64,000 nucleotides of DNA from Isochrysis galbana (taxonomy: Eukaryota; Haptophyta; Isochrysidales; Isochrysidaceae), in the NCBI GenBank assembly GCA_018136815.1, contig CM030934.1, forward strand, positions 776,979 to 840,978. The letters are read 5' to 3'. Numbering within the stretch: position 1 is the first letter of the stretch; each line of letters begins with the position of its first letter. The notes below the pieces were generated by a model. It saw only the letters and a list, made by a program, of their open reading frames with translations. It was not told the origin of the DNA and ran no database searches. Made by a program: the position numbers and the translations under genes. Shown here in pieces: positions 45,301 through 53,534 of this stretch.

Positions 45301-45797
45301 ACGCCAACAAACTTCAATACCTCTACTCCGGTCCTTACCGAGTAGAAGAAGCCATCTCGGCCACTCGATACCGTCTACGCGATCTCGAAAATCGTCAAGT
45401 CAAGGATGAAGTTCACATTTCCAATCTTCGTCCGTACTTTACCGTCACCGATTCGTCTCCGCTCGCTGGAGATGAGTATTTGGTCGAAGAGTTACTCGAT
45501 CGCAAGGGCGATGGAGTTTCATTCAAGTATCTCGTCAAATGGCGCGGCTATCCTCGTTCTGAAGCTACTTGGGAGTCTCGAATTGAGTTGCTTCGGCGTT
45601 GTGCTGATCTAGTTGAGTCGTACGACACCACTTTCGACCGCCGTCCGGTTCAACCCCAAGCTCACTCCGCTGTAGACTCCTCTTCAAGTCCAAGTTCAAG
45701 TGCCCAGTCTAATCAAGTTCCACGTCGAGTTCAAGAGTCAAATCGTATTCCTCCTGATCTGCCTTCAAGTCGTACCCGTTCTCGTTCACGTTCGTAG
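39375..45797 (+). CDS. pol: Gypsy Pol polyprotein: MTase-like, protease, RT, RNase H, integrase, chromodomain
   Basis: One uninterrupted 2140-codon frame. Residues ~179-375: methyltransferase-like domain (see its own entry). Aspartic protease: DTGAGPS at 714 and LLLGNDFL. RT: VLVTKKDGSVRFCVDYRDVN (~1118) with catalytic YLDD at 1237-1240. RNase H: VKTDGASKLGIAGVLAQ (D1403), then VTEIELLAALESI and LVVDHSALRWL. Integrase: zinc motif H...H (HDHLGHPG, ~1675) and CHEC, catalytic D1742, D1808 and E1844 with D-35-E spacing. Chromodomain ~2035-2086: YLVEELLDRK, YLVKWRGYP and TWES. All catalytic residues checked are present, so Pol appears intact. The natural start is probably upstream in gag, because the frame from 39375 lacks a separate leader. 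Confidence 0.93.
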   Translation: MSFMSLTGGLAAAASVAAVRHPTSRVSSSIPSSEPVSTSSISESSSIRPTSLRPPVAASEHCLPLDTTATTIMRVAAINASAIQSFDSSQNNSDVGTRDDTPSPALHALASLRARASGSAVVLPRHLTEAAQELRRPRNGTLASPAAALPKHFDELCAELTKMNQRVQDGLTSGCHAPRVLVVGETSGVVSSMFLLAGADVATCDLYPSEIDYVPHFQGDALHVQNLGWDLVIAHPPCTYLSAVSSQWLSQEPGRRAALESAARVFKSMASATAPFVAVENPRMHAEARRLVGGLTPTQFVQPWEHGTGHQKATGLYLTKGLPPLQPTCVVDGRESAMANLSPSPHRGALRSRTYVGVAGAMAIHWMPVLLRHLSQQRDQTSTKKLSALELLACARCSLLDRPSLSSTEATAYEPWSALHRYERGRETSEVSSDPVVSRPATPESDNHEDQKETHDNHDNDTPLHASESTLHDPFSPWTAPPPARASSPRPTTPTTLRKRRQQWQSFGVNGDQKWSNVTLETADEIRAQALAGRNADEESDLAAAVRAPIEFVEAKGIRAEELASLVRRPKTEAQARLEKDWEKMSDHPRHPTDKRGLGYTSPKLSPCTATNEDDPSRPSATIAAVGVPEETTTSLTTNSPEQRRWRPTPSLSDTIAHVTAHRPESVVDTLPSAYPRHCLYVRDLMVCRSGEAAGKEGVILADSALTVNSTLADTGAGPSVVTTSLLSSLPNDACVERLPQAVVTPLHGPDGLPLITRGKARIVFSVGGFLFRHTFMVIEGNPMLLLGNDFLATHAASIQLASDSADGSITLGAPSTVAPLEVNGSPSPDAPPIFRVSTSPIAVVPVSMTCAQVCPTSANPITTDFFRGPQAAENDNQLVSEPLFNTADEFAAKAPASCGSEYLLYTHEPITIPAYHRATFHVRIPLALREHEDCAMLVDRLPTRETIDSSPLVIPQVERPKSDHTIAVTVANTDPKPLHLPSFHPVASLQVRFKIHAGTYHRVGDNNSPDVIESLNEDQRKLLEAAKIDPEGRLSMPQREQVRRLLARRIAAFAIDPTNPNHTHVMEVELPLNPGAEAHRHAPSRVGREGEKIIEDEVCKMESAGIIRKSNSSWASRVVLVTKKDGSVRFCVDYRDVNSKLRLEDSPLPLTVEAIDRLSSGQGNLDSLFLCTLDLASGFWGIPIKESDKHITAFTTHRGKYEFNYLPFGVQSGPSYMCRLMDAVLGGLAWEICMPYLDDVGAWSTGVGDSLQAREESSFQQMLHRLDLVLERLIWAGLTCKMSKCVFFATSAEYLGHVVSREGLRMDPKKVEAVSKIDPTQINSIEAVRSFLGLCSYYRRFIRRFAIRAAPLTALTRKGCDVPVESQTEACRQAIEDLKQAICEEPVLAPPRDDRPFLVKTDGASKLGIAGVLAQKDDEGRERVVAYYGRSLSPAERHWTVTEIELLAALESIRNWRPYLWGRHFTLVVDHSALRWLHTMKDQVTGGPASRLMRWVLKLAEYRFDVVHKPGVTHWDADGLSRLVALEPDHDPLHLEESDAHSFDSSEIHDIVAAAVTSSTLTARRQQASDRLARQASESSESITSSYLDVGVPHADELRQALSTDDLASSILSEVESILPKASSSIDSSSSSKKSSRFLLRDGLLYYRSSEAEEAPLRLYIPESLRDTYLRAYHDHLGHPGATRTSTLLRTRVYWPGMSASVSEYVRECHECTLGKPLPRPLAHPSGLSIGSYPFDVVYCDILSMAPTHDFVSGRSGFDKLIVFVDSLSRWIEAEPCNGNPSSSKCLDVFMRLIVSRYGVPRQLRTDAGSNLCSRLVDLILKATGTDLSTTEAYRHEGVGLVERAQQTLLTMTRVSNEGGAHWVDHLPFLLMSMRATAGRVVPKSPAAILFGRELRLPAQLADPAPVLELLPSRPPSDAVTYATELNKKLLESWRSALESTQEAQRESMRSASQKSKLGVTFKQGDRVCRRIPGHANKLQYLYSGPYRVEEAISATRYRLRDLENRQVKDEVHISNLRPYFTVTDSSPLAGDEYLVEELLDRKGDGVSFKYLVKWRGYPRSEATWESRIELLRRCADLVESYDTTFDRRPVQPQAHSAVDSSSSPSSSAQSNQVPRRVQESNRIPPDLPSSRTRSRSRS
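39909..40500 (+). other. Cytosine-methyltransferase-like domain within Gypsy Pol
   Basis: Residues ~179-375 of Pol. A Rossmann-type start RVLVVGETSGVVSSMFLLAG, then VATCDLYPSE and HFQGDALHV, leads to GWDLVIAHPPCTYLS with PPC at 236-238 and VENPRM with ENP at 280-282. It ends with GHQKATGLYLTKGLPPLQPT. This order is that of the DNA cytosine methyltransferase-like proteins common in phages and large DNA viruses, where PPC corresponds to the catalytic motif IV and ENP to motif VI of 5-cytosine enzymes. Both motifs are intact. Enzymatic activity, target and even base specificity are inference; the domain could have another role such as RNA or cap methylation. Confidence 0.75.
45477..45635 (+). 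other. Chromodomain at C-terminus of Gypsy Pol
   Basis: Residues ~2035-2086: the opening EYLVEELLDRK, then FKYLVKWRGYP and EATWES. The aromatic-cage positions are largely represented (Y2035, W of KWRG, W of TWES). In chromoviruses this domain steers integration to particular chromatin marks. Confidence 0.88.
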
Positions 45798-46054
45798 CGC
45801 TAAGTCGACCGGAAGTGGATGATTAGCGTCGCGTCAGCGCCTGACCCAGCGCAACTGCCCGAGCAAAACTCCTGTAAAAGGGAGAACGTGGTAGGACGTG
45901 GCGTACGAAATCGGGGGCCGCCGCGCTAAGCTGCCGATTTTGTGCTCGCTTTGGATCCATGGGTTAATCCTCCTCCTCTAGGTCTCTCGTCTCGTATGGT
46001 TAAATGAACTCTCTTGGCTCGACATCGGGAGACGTCTCGATTTAAGTCGGGGGG

Positions 46055-47452
46055 TGTTGTATTCCTGCCCATCTGAAGGCTGTAGGCATGAATATTCGTG
46101 TAAGGTACGCGCTCACTATTACAATTGAACAGTTCCCCGTGTTGCCACTGACGCACAAGACACACAGATTCGGATTCCCCATGGTCTCAAGTCCAGGTTT
46201 GCAGGTTTTGGTCTCGAAATTTGCGATTCGAATTTTGTTTTTGCTGTTACTATAATTGTTGGCTCGTTTAAGGTAATAAACCGGCATGACTTCGACTTCT
46301 CGTTCCGCAGTTGCTCTGCGAGACTCTCTCTCTCTCTCTCTCTCCGTCCTCCTCTCCTCGGCCGACGGAGGGAAGTTTCGTCCAAAACATTCTCCGGTCC
46401 CAGGATGTTCCGTGGGGGTCTCTCTGCGCTCCGCGAGGGAAAGGACGCGATCTCGCTCCGAGATCACCCTCGCGCCCTCCCACGCTGCCCCGCCGTGCCC
46501 TCGGTCCCTCGCCCCCCGCGGCAGGTTCTTCCTCTCGGCGTGCCATCCGTCGCCTCCGGCCGTTATATTATTCCCCCCCCCGCGCGAGGTTCTTCTCCTC
46601 CGCGCGCGGTTCGTTTCCTCCGGCCGTCGTTCGTTCCCCCCCCCGCGCGCGCTGTTTCCCCCCCTCGCTTCGATTCCTCTCGCGATTCCTTCGATGATTG
46701 CCTCCATCTCGTCCGTTCTTCTTCGCGATTCTCGCGGAGGGGGTACCGATGTTTAACGTTAGTTTCGCCGCGTTTTCGGTGAAAGAAGGGAAGAACGAAT
46801 GGCACGCGCCCCGCGTCTCGCGTCTTGTTTCGTCGCCCCTTGCTCGTCGCTTGTCTAGAAGGTCTCTCTGCACATCGCCTTCTTCCCCCCGCGCGAGTTT
46901 GGACCTCTCCTCGACCCTCCGCGTTGGCTTCAGCGGACGAGTTTTCACTTTAACGATAGTTTGAACCCTTCGTTTGCGTAGTTTTGCGCTCTCTTTCCGT
47001 ATTTCTTCGCGCATGACGAGCGATCGCGACCTCAGCCTTTGTCGCACGGGGAGGGTTTGTTTATCGTATGATTCCGGAGTGTTTACGTTAGTTTTCTGAG
47101 CCCAAGGTCGTTGGGGTTTGGGTTTCTTGTGAGTGTTTTTGTAGCAACTTCGTCGAGTCCCACCGTGTTCCCAAGCGAGTCCCCCCGAGTTCCCGAGTCT
47201 ATACCCCGAGTCAACGAGTCAATACCAGCCAAGCACGCGCCTGAGCCACCCCCAGTCGCCTGCCACCACCTCCCACAAGCCTCCTTCCACACTTCCGCGC
47301 CCTCCGTGCGTCGTGCGTCGTGCGTCGATCACCATGCCCGTAGTCACCCCCGAGGAAAGCTCCATGAGCTCCCCGCAAGAACCGCATTCCGCGCTAGCTG
47401 CCGGCGCGCCCTCGCAGGCCATCTCCAAGAGTGAGATGAGCCTTGCTCTGAC
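46055..47452 (+). repeat. Gypsy 3' LTR plus leader and gag start (repeat copy 2)
   Basis: Begins TGTTGTATTCCTGCCC right after the polypurine tract. Contains a CT tract (46323-46345), poly-C runs, and near 47154-47222 a cluster of 'cgagtc' words. Runs on into the gag start (ATG 47334) and ends abruptly after 'gccttgctctgaca' near 47452. This means the downstream copy is not a lone LTR but the front of a second, truncated element. Confidence 0.85.
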
Positions 47453-47454
47453 AA

Positions 47455-47990
47455 AAACTTTCGCGAAACTTGGGTCAGATAAAAAAAACATCTGAAGATT
47501 CAGGGCTATACACCTACCGTCTACGGGACTCTCCCGCTCTAATTCCATCGCCCTTATCTCCCCTCCCTCCACCTCCTCCCCTGCCCCCCTTCTTTCCTTT
47601 TTCTTCGGTTTCCGGGGTCCGACCTCGGTGCACTACCTGAGGTCTGGTTTAGAGCGTGGGGCGTGGGGTCCGGGCAGGCCTTTTGTTTGGTCTATCTCTC
47701 TCATGTGTAGCGTCCTCTCGGCTGTGTTTGGGTGGTTGGGTCTCGTCTAGGTCGCATTGCCTCTAGTGGTGTCCTACCTTGCTGACTGTATCGGTGCTTT
47801 AATTAATCGTCTTCTTCGCCGCATACCTCCGACGCTTGGACAGCGTGTGCGATCCTCAGCTTTGTGGCTAGCTCAGCTAGCTCCTCGCTGGGTTTGAGTC
47901 CACCTTTGCCGTTTATGTGAAATACGGGTCTAAAGTCGCCTATATCTATCCTTTTCTTAGGTTGCCTTCCCCCAACTAAGTTTATACTTG
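47455..47990. other. Intergenic DNA with dispersed-repeat start
   Basis: 'aaaaacatctgaagattcagggcta' near 47488, followed by 'cacctacc' and 'cgcccttatctcccctccc', matches 55861-55945 ('aaaaacatctgacgatccaggg', 'cgcccttatttcccatccc'). This is a dispersed repeat of unknown class that begins immediately after the truncated Gypsy copy. At 47974 the word 'aactaagtttatacttgg' marks another repeat junction. No gene seen. Confidence 0.5.
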
Positions 47991-48069
47991 GTCGCCATGG
48001 AGCGCGCCGACGCGCCCCCTCTCTCCTTCGGGCACCCCGCCGCGGGCGCCCTCCCAGTGCCCATGGAGC

Positions 48070-48850
48070 AGTCGGCGATTGGAAGGCCGCATTGAAGCCG
48101 AAGAAACGCTACAAGCCATTAGGGGCATAGGCCCAGGAAAAAGTGCGGGCCCGGACGGAGTGCCGGCAGAAGTATACAAAGCGCACGAAAAACTATCCGC
48201 GCAGATACTTACACAGATGTACAACCTAGCACTCGACAAAGGCACATTGGCATATACGATGCGCGAAGGTGACATAATACTACTATATAAAAAAGGCGAC
48301 GCGCGTGATCCACGTAACTATAGGCCCATCACGCTATTACAAAGTGACGCACAAAATCCTAGCAAAGATACTAACAAGTAGACTTAGCAAAGTCATAGGC
48401 AAAATAATATCGGAGAACCAGCTAGGCTTCGTACCGAGAAGACTCATCAGCGAAGCTACACACCTTCTCCAGCTCCAGCTAACCAGGGCTTACCTAGATG
48501 AGACCGGGGACCCCGGACTTCTGTTAGCCCTCGACTGGGAGAAAGCCTTCGACAGGGTAAGCTGGGAATTTTACCATCTTGCCCTCGAACTCCTTAACTT
48601 CGGACCTGACTTCCAGACACTAGCGAAAGCACTTACGAGCGAAGAAGCCCGGCCAATACGCACGATCAAGACAAACGGCGGGCGTAGCTACCCTTTCACC
48701 GTGGGGAGCGGTATGCCGCAAGGCTGCCCGCTATCCCCGCTCACCTTTCTTCTCACTACGGAAGCGCTCACCCGAGCCATCAACGGTGACGAAGACATAA
48801 GCGGAGTCGAACTCAATGGGTACAACCTGAAAATAAGCCGCGTCCCGCGC
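48070..48850 (+). pseudogene. LINE-type reverse transcriptase fragment
   Basis: Two overlapping frames with a shift near 48345. First: GIGPGKSAGPDGVPAEVYKA, then LYKKGDARDPRNYRPITLL (RT blocks 0-2). Second: HKILAKILTSRLSKVIGKII, NQLGFVPRR, LLLALDWEKAFDRVSW (block A with its Asp) and VGSGMPQGCPLSPLTF (block B). The sequence breaks before the FADD catalytic block C, so it is inactive. No endonuclease is found upstream. The retained order is that of a non-LTR (LINE) RT, and the relic at 33285-33425 is from the same family. Confidence 0.85.
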
Positions 48851-49099
48851 TGGCCGGCGCCCGCACCATACGCCGCGCCGTGTGGCGGGTCGCGCACAAG
48901 GGACAAGGGGACGGGCTACGCCGTGCTCGGCGTGGGCGTCTACCAGGCCCTCTCGGGGCGCGCCCTCATGCCGAGCCAAGGCGACGCCGTTCTCGTCGCG
49001 TACGTGGTGCTCCTGGGCCTCTCCTTTGGGGTGCTCGCGGGGGGGCTCATGGTAGGGTGAGACTCCCCGCGGGAGGGGAAGAAACCGGAGGGAAAGGAG

Positions 49100-49430
49100 A
49101 CCAAATGAAGGCAGCAGCCGCCTGTGTTCCTGTGGCAAACAAACAAAGGTAAACGCCTTTTGAAACTATCTTATCGTGTCCCCGGGGGGTCTCGTCCCCC
49201 GCCCTTGGGCTCTTCTTCGTCTGCTGCCGCTCTTTCGCGGTGTCTGCCTGCCGCACGGGGTGTCATCCCGCTAGTATATCGCAAACGGGCGGTGATCTTA
49301 CCTATTCGCGGACCAGATCGTGTCTCGTGTCGTTTTTTTTGTCGTTCATTTTCCGTCGTTCTCTTCGTTCTCCTGCGGGCGTGTGATTCCTGCGCGTGCC
49401 ATGGCCCCCTTATGGGGGGGCCCCTCGGGC
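49100..49430 (+). repeat. Dispersed repeat, copy 2 (partner at 4843-5240)
   Basis: Shared coding pattern VFLWQTNKGKRLLKL, SRPPPLGSSS and AAALSRC...ARGV with the reverse complement of 4.9-5.2 kb. It follows the LINE fragment in the same orientation, so it may be a LINE 3' region. The following 49430-49790 is GC-rich repeat DNA with an inverted word pair near 49688-49710 (cagcccctgcc / ggcaggggctg). Confidence 0.55.
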
Positions 49431-49991
49431 CCCCCCGAGGACCGGCTGGGGCAGCTCAGGGGGCAGTGGACAGTGGAGGCTGGGGCTGGGGCAGTGCCCT
49501 TGGCCTCTCCTGTCTCTCCCTCGCTCGCTTCGCTGGCCCTGGGTGCCCTCCTAGCGGCTCTGGTGGTCTGTGGCTCAGTGGTGGTGGTGGGGGGTCAGTA
49601 CGAGCGAGGGCCAGTGCAGGTGAGTGCGTATGGCGCGCGGGCGCGCGTCCGACGAGGGCCTGGACCAATGTGATGTCAGCTCAGCCCCTGCCAGCAGGCA
49701 GGGGCTGAGGTTGGTTGTGCAGGCCCACCCAGGGGGTGTCTGCGATGGAGAGAGGGGGCGCGAGGCCCCCATTGGCCTCCTACTTATAAAAGTAGTTGGG
49801 AAAACGAGCACTAGCACTTACGAGAACCGCAGCAAACATCTAGCTGACTCGTTGCGTAACAGCAGGCGTATGATGCACATACCCCTTTCACATCTATCAA
49901 ACATCTCTTGACGCCCCCTTTCACATACATCTAACGTCTCTTGATGCCATTCCTTCCCGGCAAGACTGGAATTATCTAGAGGCACTTGAGC

Positions 49992-52318
49992 TCATCGATC
50001 CCAAAATCGTTGATAGTCGTTGCATCCTTCCATGGCGGCAAAATGGCCGTGCATTCGAATGGCCTGCTTGGACGACGACTCGAGCCGTGCGGCATCCGGT
50101 GTGGCAGCTGCGGTACCAAGCGACGATTCGAGCATCAAGAGAGATGGAAGGTCGTGGCAACAGCTGCACGCCGGGGCATCTTCAGTCGGCATGGCGCACA
50201 ACACCGTCTTGGTATCCATCTGCTTGAAGAAAGTATGGCCAAAGAGCATTGCTTCATCTGAGCGAGACCAGCAGCTACCAAGGTCGGAACGATTGCGACT
50301 ATCGCCGAGGTCCCAGCCGAACGCGCGAAACGCACGCTTGCGCTTGAGCGCCTTGGAGTAAACGAAGTGAGTCGCCACAAGGATGCCTCCTGCAGCTCCG
50401 GGAGCCGGCTGTACTGCACCCGGCACACACGCGGATCTCTGGGCGTCTCGCCACTCGTGCTTGGGCAAAGCGGCTTGAAGCAATGCCATTGGTCTTCGCA
50501 CGTGGGTAAGGCAGCCTCGCCCAAAGAGCCAATCCGGCGCTAACGCGATCCGCTCTGCTCTTCCGGCTAAAGCATCGCGTGAAAGAGGCCTTAAACGTGG
50601 CTTTACTAGTTGCGCCAAGAAAGCGGTGCGGTTGCGCTGAGCGTGCACGCCTTCGCAACTACTTTGGCTGGAGAGGATGCATGTGGAACCCACAGCATAG
50701 TGTGCGGCCGATCCCCCATCAATGACTGACCACTCCACCGCCTTCTTCGGTGGGTGACTCCTCGCGTCTTCAACCGCAAGCTCGTTCACCACACGGCGCA
50801 TGAAGGGCTGATCGATGAGAGCTTGCGAGTCTGGCTTGCCCCCAAGGTGTTTTGGCTTTGACACCGGGCCAGAGAGTTTGCGGAGGAAGTGGGCCCATGT
50901 CTCATTGATGACCGAATACACCCCCCCTGCGCATGATGGATTGGGCACACGTTTTAGGAGCGTGAAGTCTCTAGCAAAAACACGCTACAATGCTCGAAAC
51001 TTGCTACTCGGCCACCGCCCACCTCCGGGTGATGACCGCAAGTAGACGAGACCAATGTTTAATAGAGCGAGATGGCGCTTGCGAACACCGCAAGTGAGCA
51101 TTCCGGGAGCCACGGCTGATCCTTCCGCGCGATGCGAAGGCTGCTCACAGGCGGGACGGGTATTTTGATCAAGCATAGCGGCAAAGTCTTGCTGGACCAC
51201 CATCTCGAAGGGAGCCAACAGTGGCGAGTGGAGGATGGGGTAGGGATCCTGTCCGGGGGGGGGGAGGGGCGGAGCGGAGCGGATACGCTGGCGTAGATGC
51301 AATGTTCGGGCAGGTAAGAGGATGACGCAGGCGATTTTCGATCGCATAGTTCAGAACGAATCGCCAAAACACCTGGCGATTTTTTCGTGCGTGCCCAGAC
51401 CAGCCGTTATGTCTGGCAAGCAAGTGGGTGTTGCACTCACAGGGCCACGTGCTCATTACTTGCCTCATAACTATGGAGGGCGCAGGCAAGCCAAGTTAGG
51501 CAGGGACACACCTCCGCAAAATAGACGTCCGTGTCGGCGCGCAATACCCGGTATCCCAGCTCAAGCGCGCGCGCGATGTATCGCCACTGTTGCGCCCACA
51601 TGACAAACATGTCGCCAGGCACTAGGCCCCACGGGTTGAGGCCTGGGTGGTCGTCCCACAGACTCGACCACACGCATGTGGGCTCGCAAAAGTCATGCTG
51701 AAGGCGGAGGCAGAGCCGTTTATTTGCAAGGATAAGATAGTGATCTCGCCTCAGGGCCCGCAAATTAGCCAGCAGATTGAGCAGAAAGTCGGTCGAAATG
51801 GATTTGAGCGCCGGGTCCTTGGACGCCCGCCGGTGATCGCGGGTGTCGCCGACAGAAAGGAAGATGAGCTCGCCGTCAATGGCGCGCCGTGCAAAGGCGG
51901 CCTCAAGCACGCCCGAGTGCTCCAGGTCACCCCCTGCGATAGCCCGTTCTCGTGCTGGGCACCCGGATGAGACGGAGGACACATCGCTCTGCGTGATCGC
52001 TGTGGAGTTTGGCTGGCTGGCCGAGCGGCCGAATGAGTGCGAGCGCCGGCTGTTGTAGAAGTCGGACGAAGTGTCAGAGGCTGAGGTGAGAATGGCGGCC
52101 GACGGTTGCTGCGCGTGCGTGCGATGTAGCGCCTCTCGCAGCCGCAGGATCTCGATGTGTGCCTCAGCTAGCTCATGTTGCCTCTCCCTGAGCGCCGCTT
52201 CAAGCGAGCTGCTGGCTGCCGTACCACCGCTCGAGCGGCGGAGCGCCACGATGATGAGGAGCTGGAGGAGGAGAAGCGAGAGCAGCACAGAAGTGCGCGA
52301 GGGCGTCGCCCAACGCAT
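49992..52318 (-). CDS. Type II membrane glycosyltransferase (nucleotide-diphospho-sugar transferase family), 3 exons
   Basis: Exons 52318-51512, 51248-51023 and 50926-49992 join in phase to 655 codons with GT-AG introns. The N-terminus MRWATPSRTSVLLSLLLLQL begins a signal-anchor helix (~9-27), followed by a coiled coil (LEAALRERQHELAEAHIEIL). The catalytic domain includes LANLRALRRDHYLILANKRL, WGLVPGDMFVMWAQQWRYIA and the DXD-type metal site RADTDVYFAE at the end of exon 1. Exon 2 has FEMVVQQDFAAMLDQ and LLNIGLVYLRSSPGG; exon 3 starts with a typical GVYSVINETWAHFL. Probably a Golgi-lumen enzyme related to plant arabinosyl/xylosyltransferases; donor and acceptor unknown. It is divergent from the related gene at 53535. 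Confidence 0.8.
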
Positions 52319-52484
52319 CCTCGATCAGGCTCCCTCGCTCGCTCGCAAGCTCCCTCACGTGCTCCCCCACTCGTCCACCACTCGCCCTCCCCCCCCCTCC
52401 CCCCCCCCCTCTACGATTGGAGCGCCGTCGGGTCCGCCGTAGCGGTTTGCCAAGACCCGTACTCTTTCTTTTGGTAAATACGTA

Positions 52485-53534
52485 GATTACACAATAGGGA
52501 GTGTCAGAATTGATTTCAACGAGAGATTTTTGGCGGACTTTTCGGGCGAAAAGTCGCTCGTGAAGTGTTGCCTGTGAACTAGTAGTATGCTGAAAAAGAC
52601 AAGAAGACCACTTCTCAACGTACTCCGTTTAGAGTAAAGGGAGTATGAAAAAAACCTTCTTAATATTCTCGCCGCGCGCGCGACTCCGCACCTTTACTGT
52701 GCAGCCACGCCCGCTACTCTCATCTCCCCGCCACCCGCCCGCTACTCTCATCTCCCCGCCACCCCTTGCGGCTCGTCCCTCGCAGTAAAGGGAGTATGAG
52801 AAAGGTTTTCGGCCATGTTTCATGTATCCGGTCCCCGTCCCCGTCCTTTTCTTTTCGGGCATCCCCCTGCCAATTCTTGGCGCTTCCTCTTCCTCGCCGC
52901 CCGCCGCCCGCCAGCTCTCTCTGCTTGCCCGTGCCCTCGCCGGTGCAACTCACACACTCGCCTCCGGCCCTTCCTGCCCTCCATGCTCGCCTGGGCCCTC
53001 GAGCCTGGTCTCGTACGCTAAGGTTGAGAGGACCGAGGCGGCACGGAAGGCGAGCCGCGCTTTCCAGCGTACACGAATCACTATGAAAATAACCATTATA
53101 TTTAAACTAGTATTATTACATTTAAAATAAGTTTAAATTGAATATACATATAAAAAGAAAATTCACGTGGTCCTCTTTCGACGGAACGCTACCTAACGGG
53201 CGGCCGGATAATTTTCGTCGTTCGTGTGTTTGTGTTTGTGTTCTCATGATTTAGAGGGTCTTTTGAGGTGTTAAGCTTAGATTGGGTGAGCAGCGTGTCG
53301 GTCCCGTTAGGGTGGAGAGAGATGCGCGGGGAAACTCCTGATGACTATGAAAGGAGTCATGGGAGCACGCGACTTTTTCGAGTGTTTTCGTCAGATAGGG
53401 AATACCTTAAAACCGTTCGATTGATTCACCTATTCGCGGGGAGCGGCGCCCTCCGCCGTCGCCGCTTTCGCTAGCAGCGCGCCTCGCCTCTCATCGCCTC
53501 TCCCCTCTCGCCAAGCCCGCCGGGCCTGTTGCCG
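52485..53534. other. Intergenic DNA between divergent glycosyltransferase genes
   Basis: Includes 'agggagtgtcag', 'gacttttcgggcgaaaagtcgctcgtgaa' and 'gtaaagggagtatga' near 52495-52640. These resemble 58664-58790 ('agggagtgtgag', 'gacttttcggccgaaatgtcgctcgtgaac'), a dispersed repeat. A 29-bp tandem duplication 'cgcccgctactctcatctcccc' sits at about 52708-52765. 53085-53160 is very AT-rich. No coding frame is supported; promoters of both genes should lie here. Confidence 0.5.

Larger units (their letters stand above)
33601..47452 (+). mobile_element. Ty3/Gypsy chromovirus with methyltransferase-like domain
   Basis: Order: LTR/leader, gag (from ATG 34849), serine/proline-rich linker, methyltransferase-like domain, aspartic protease, RT, RNase H, integrase, chromodomain, polypurine tract (aagtcggggggg, 46044-46054), second LTR starting TGTTGTATTCC at 46055. 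RT before integrase and a C-terminal chromodomain define a chromovirus. The downstream repeat copy runs past the LTR into leader and gag start, then breaks at about 47452, so the layout is LTR-internal-LTR-truncated internal, echoing the Copia composite. The left end is in the assembly gap. Confidence 0.92.

Noticed and set aside
51647-52477. Plus-strand frames opposite the minus-strand glycosyltransferase
   Set aside because: The minus strand has the signal anchor, the DXD site and in-phase splicing; the plus frames lack domains.
53085-53160. AT-rich stretch considered as an origin or scaffold attachment site
   Set aside because: AT content alone is not evidence; no repeated motif or conserved element supports it.
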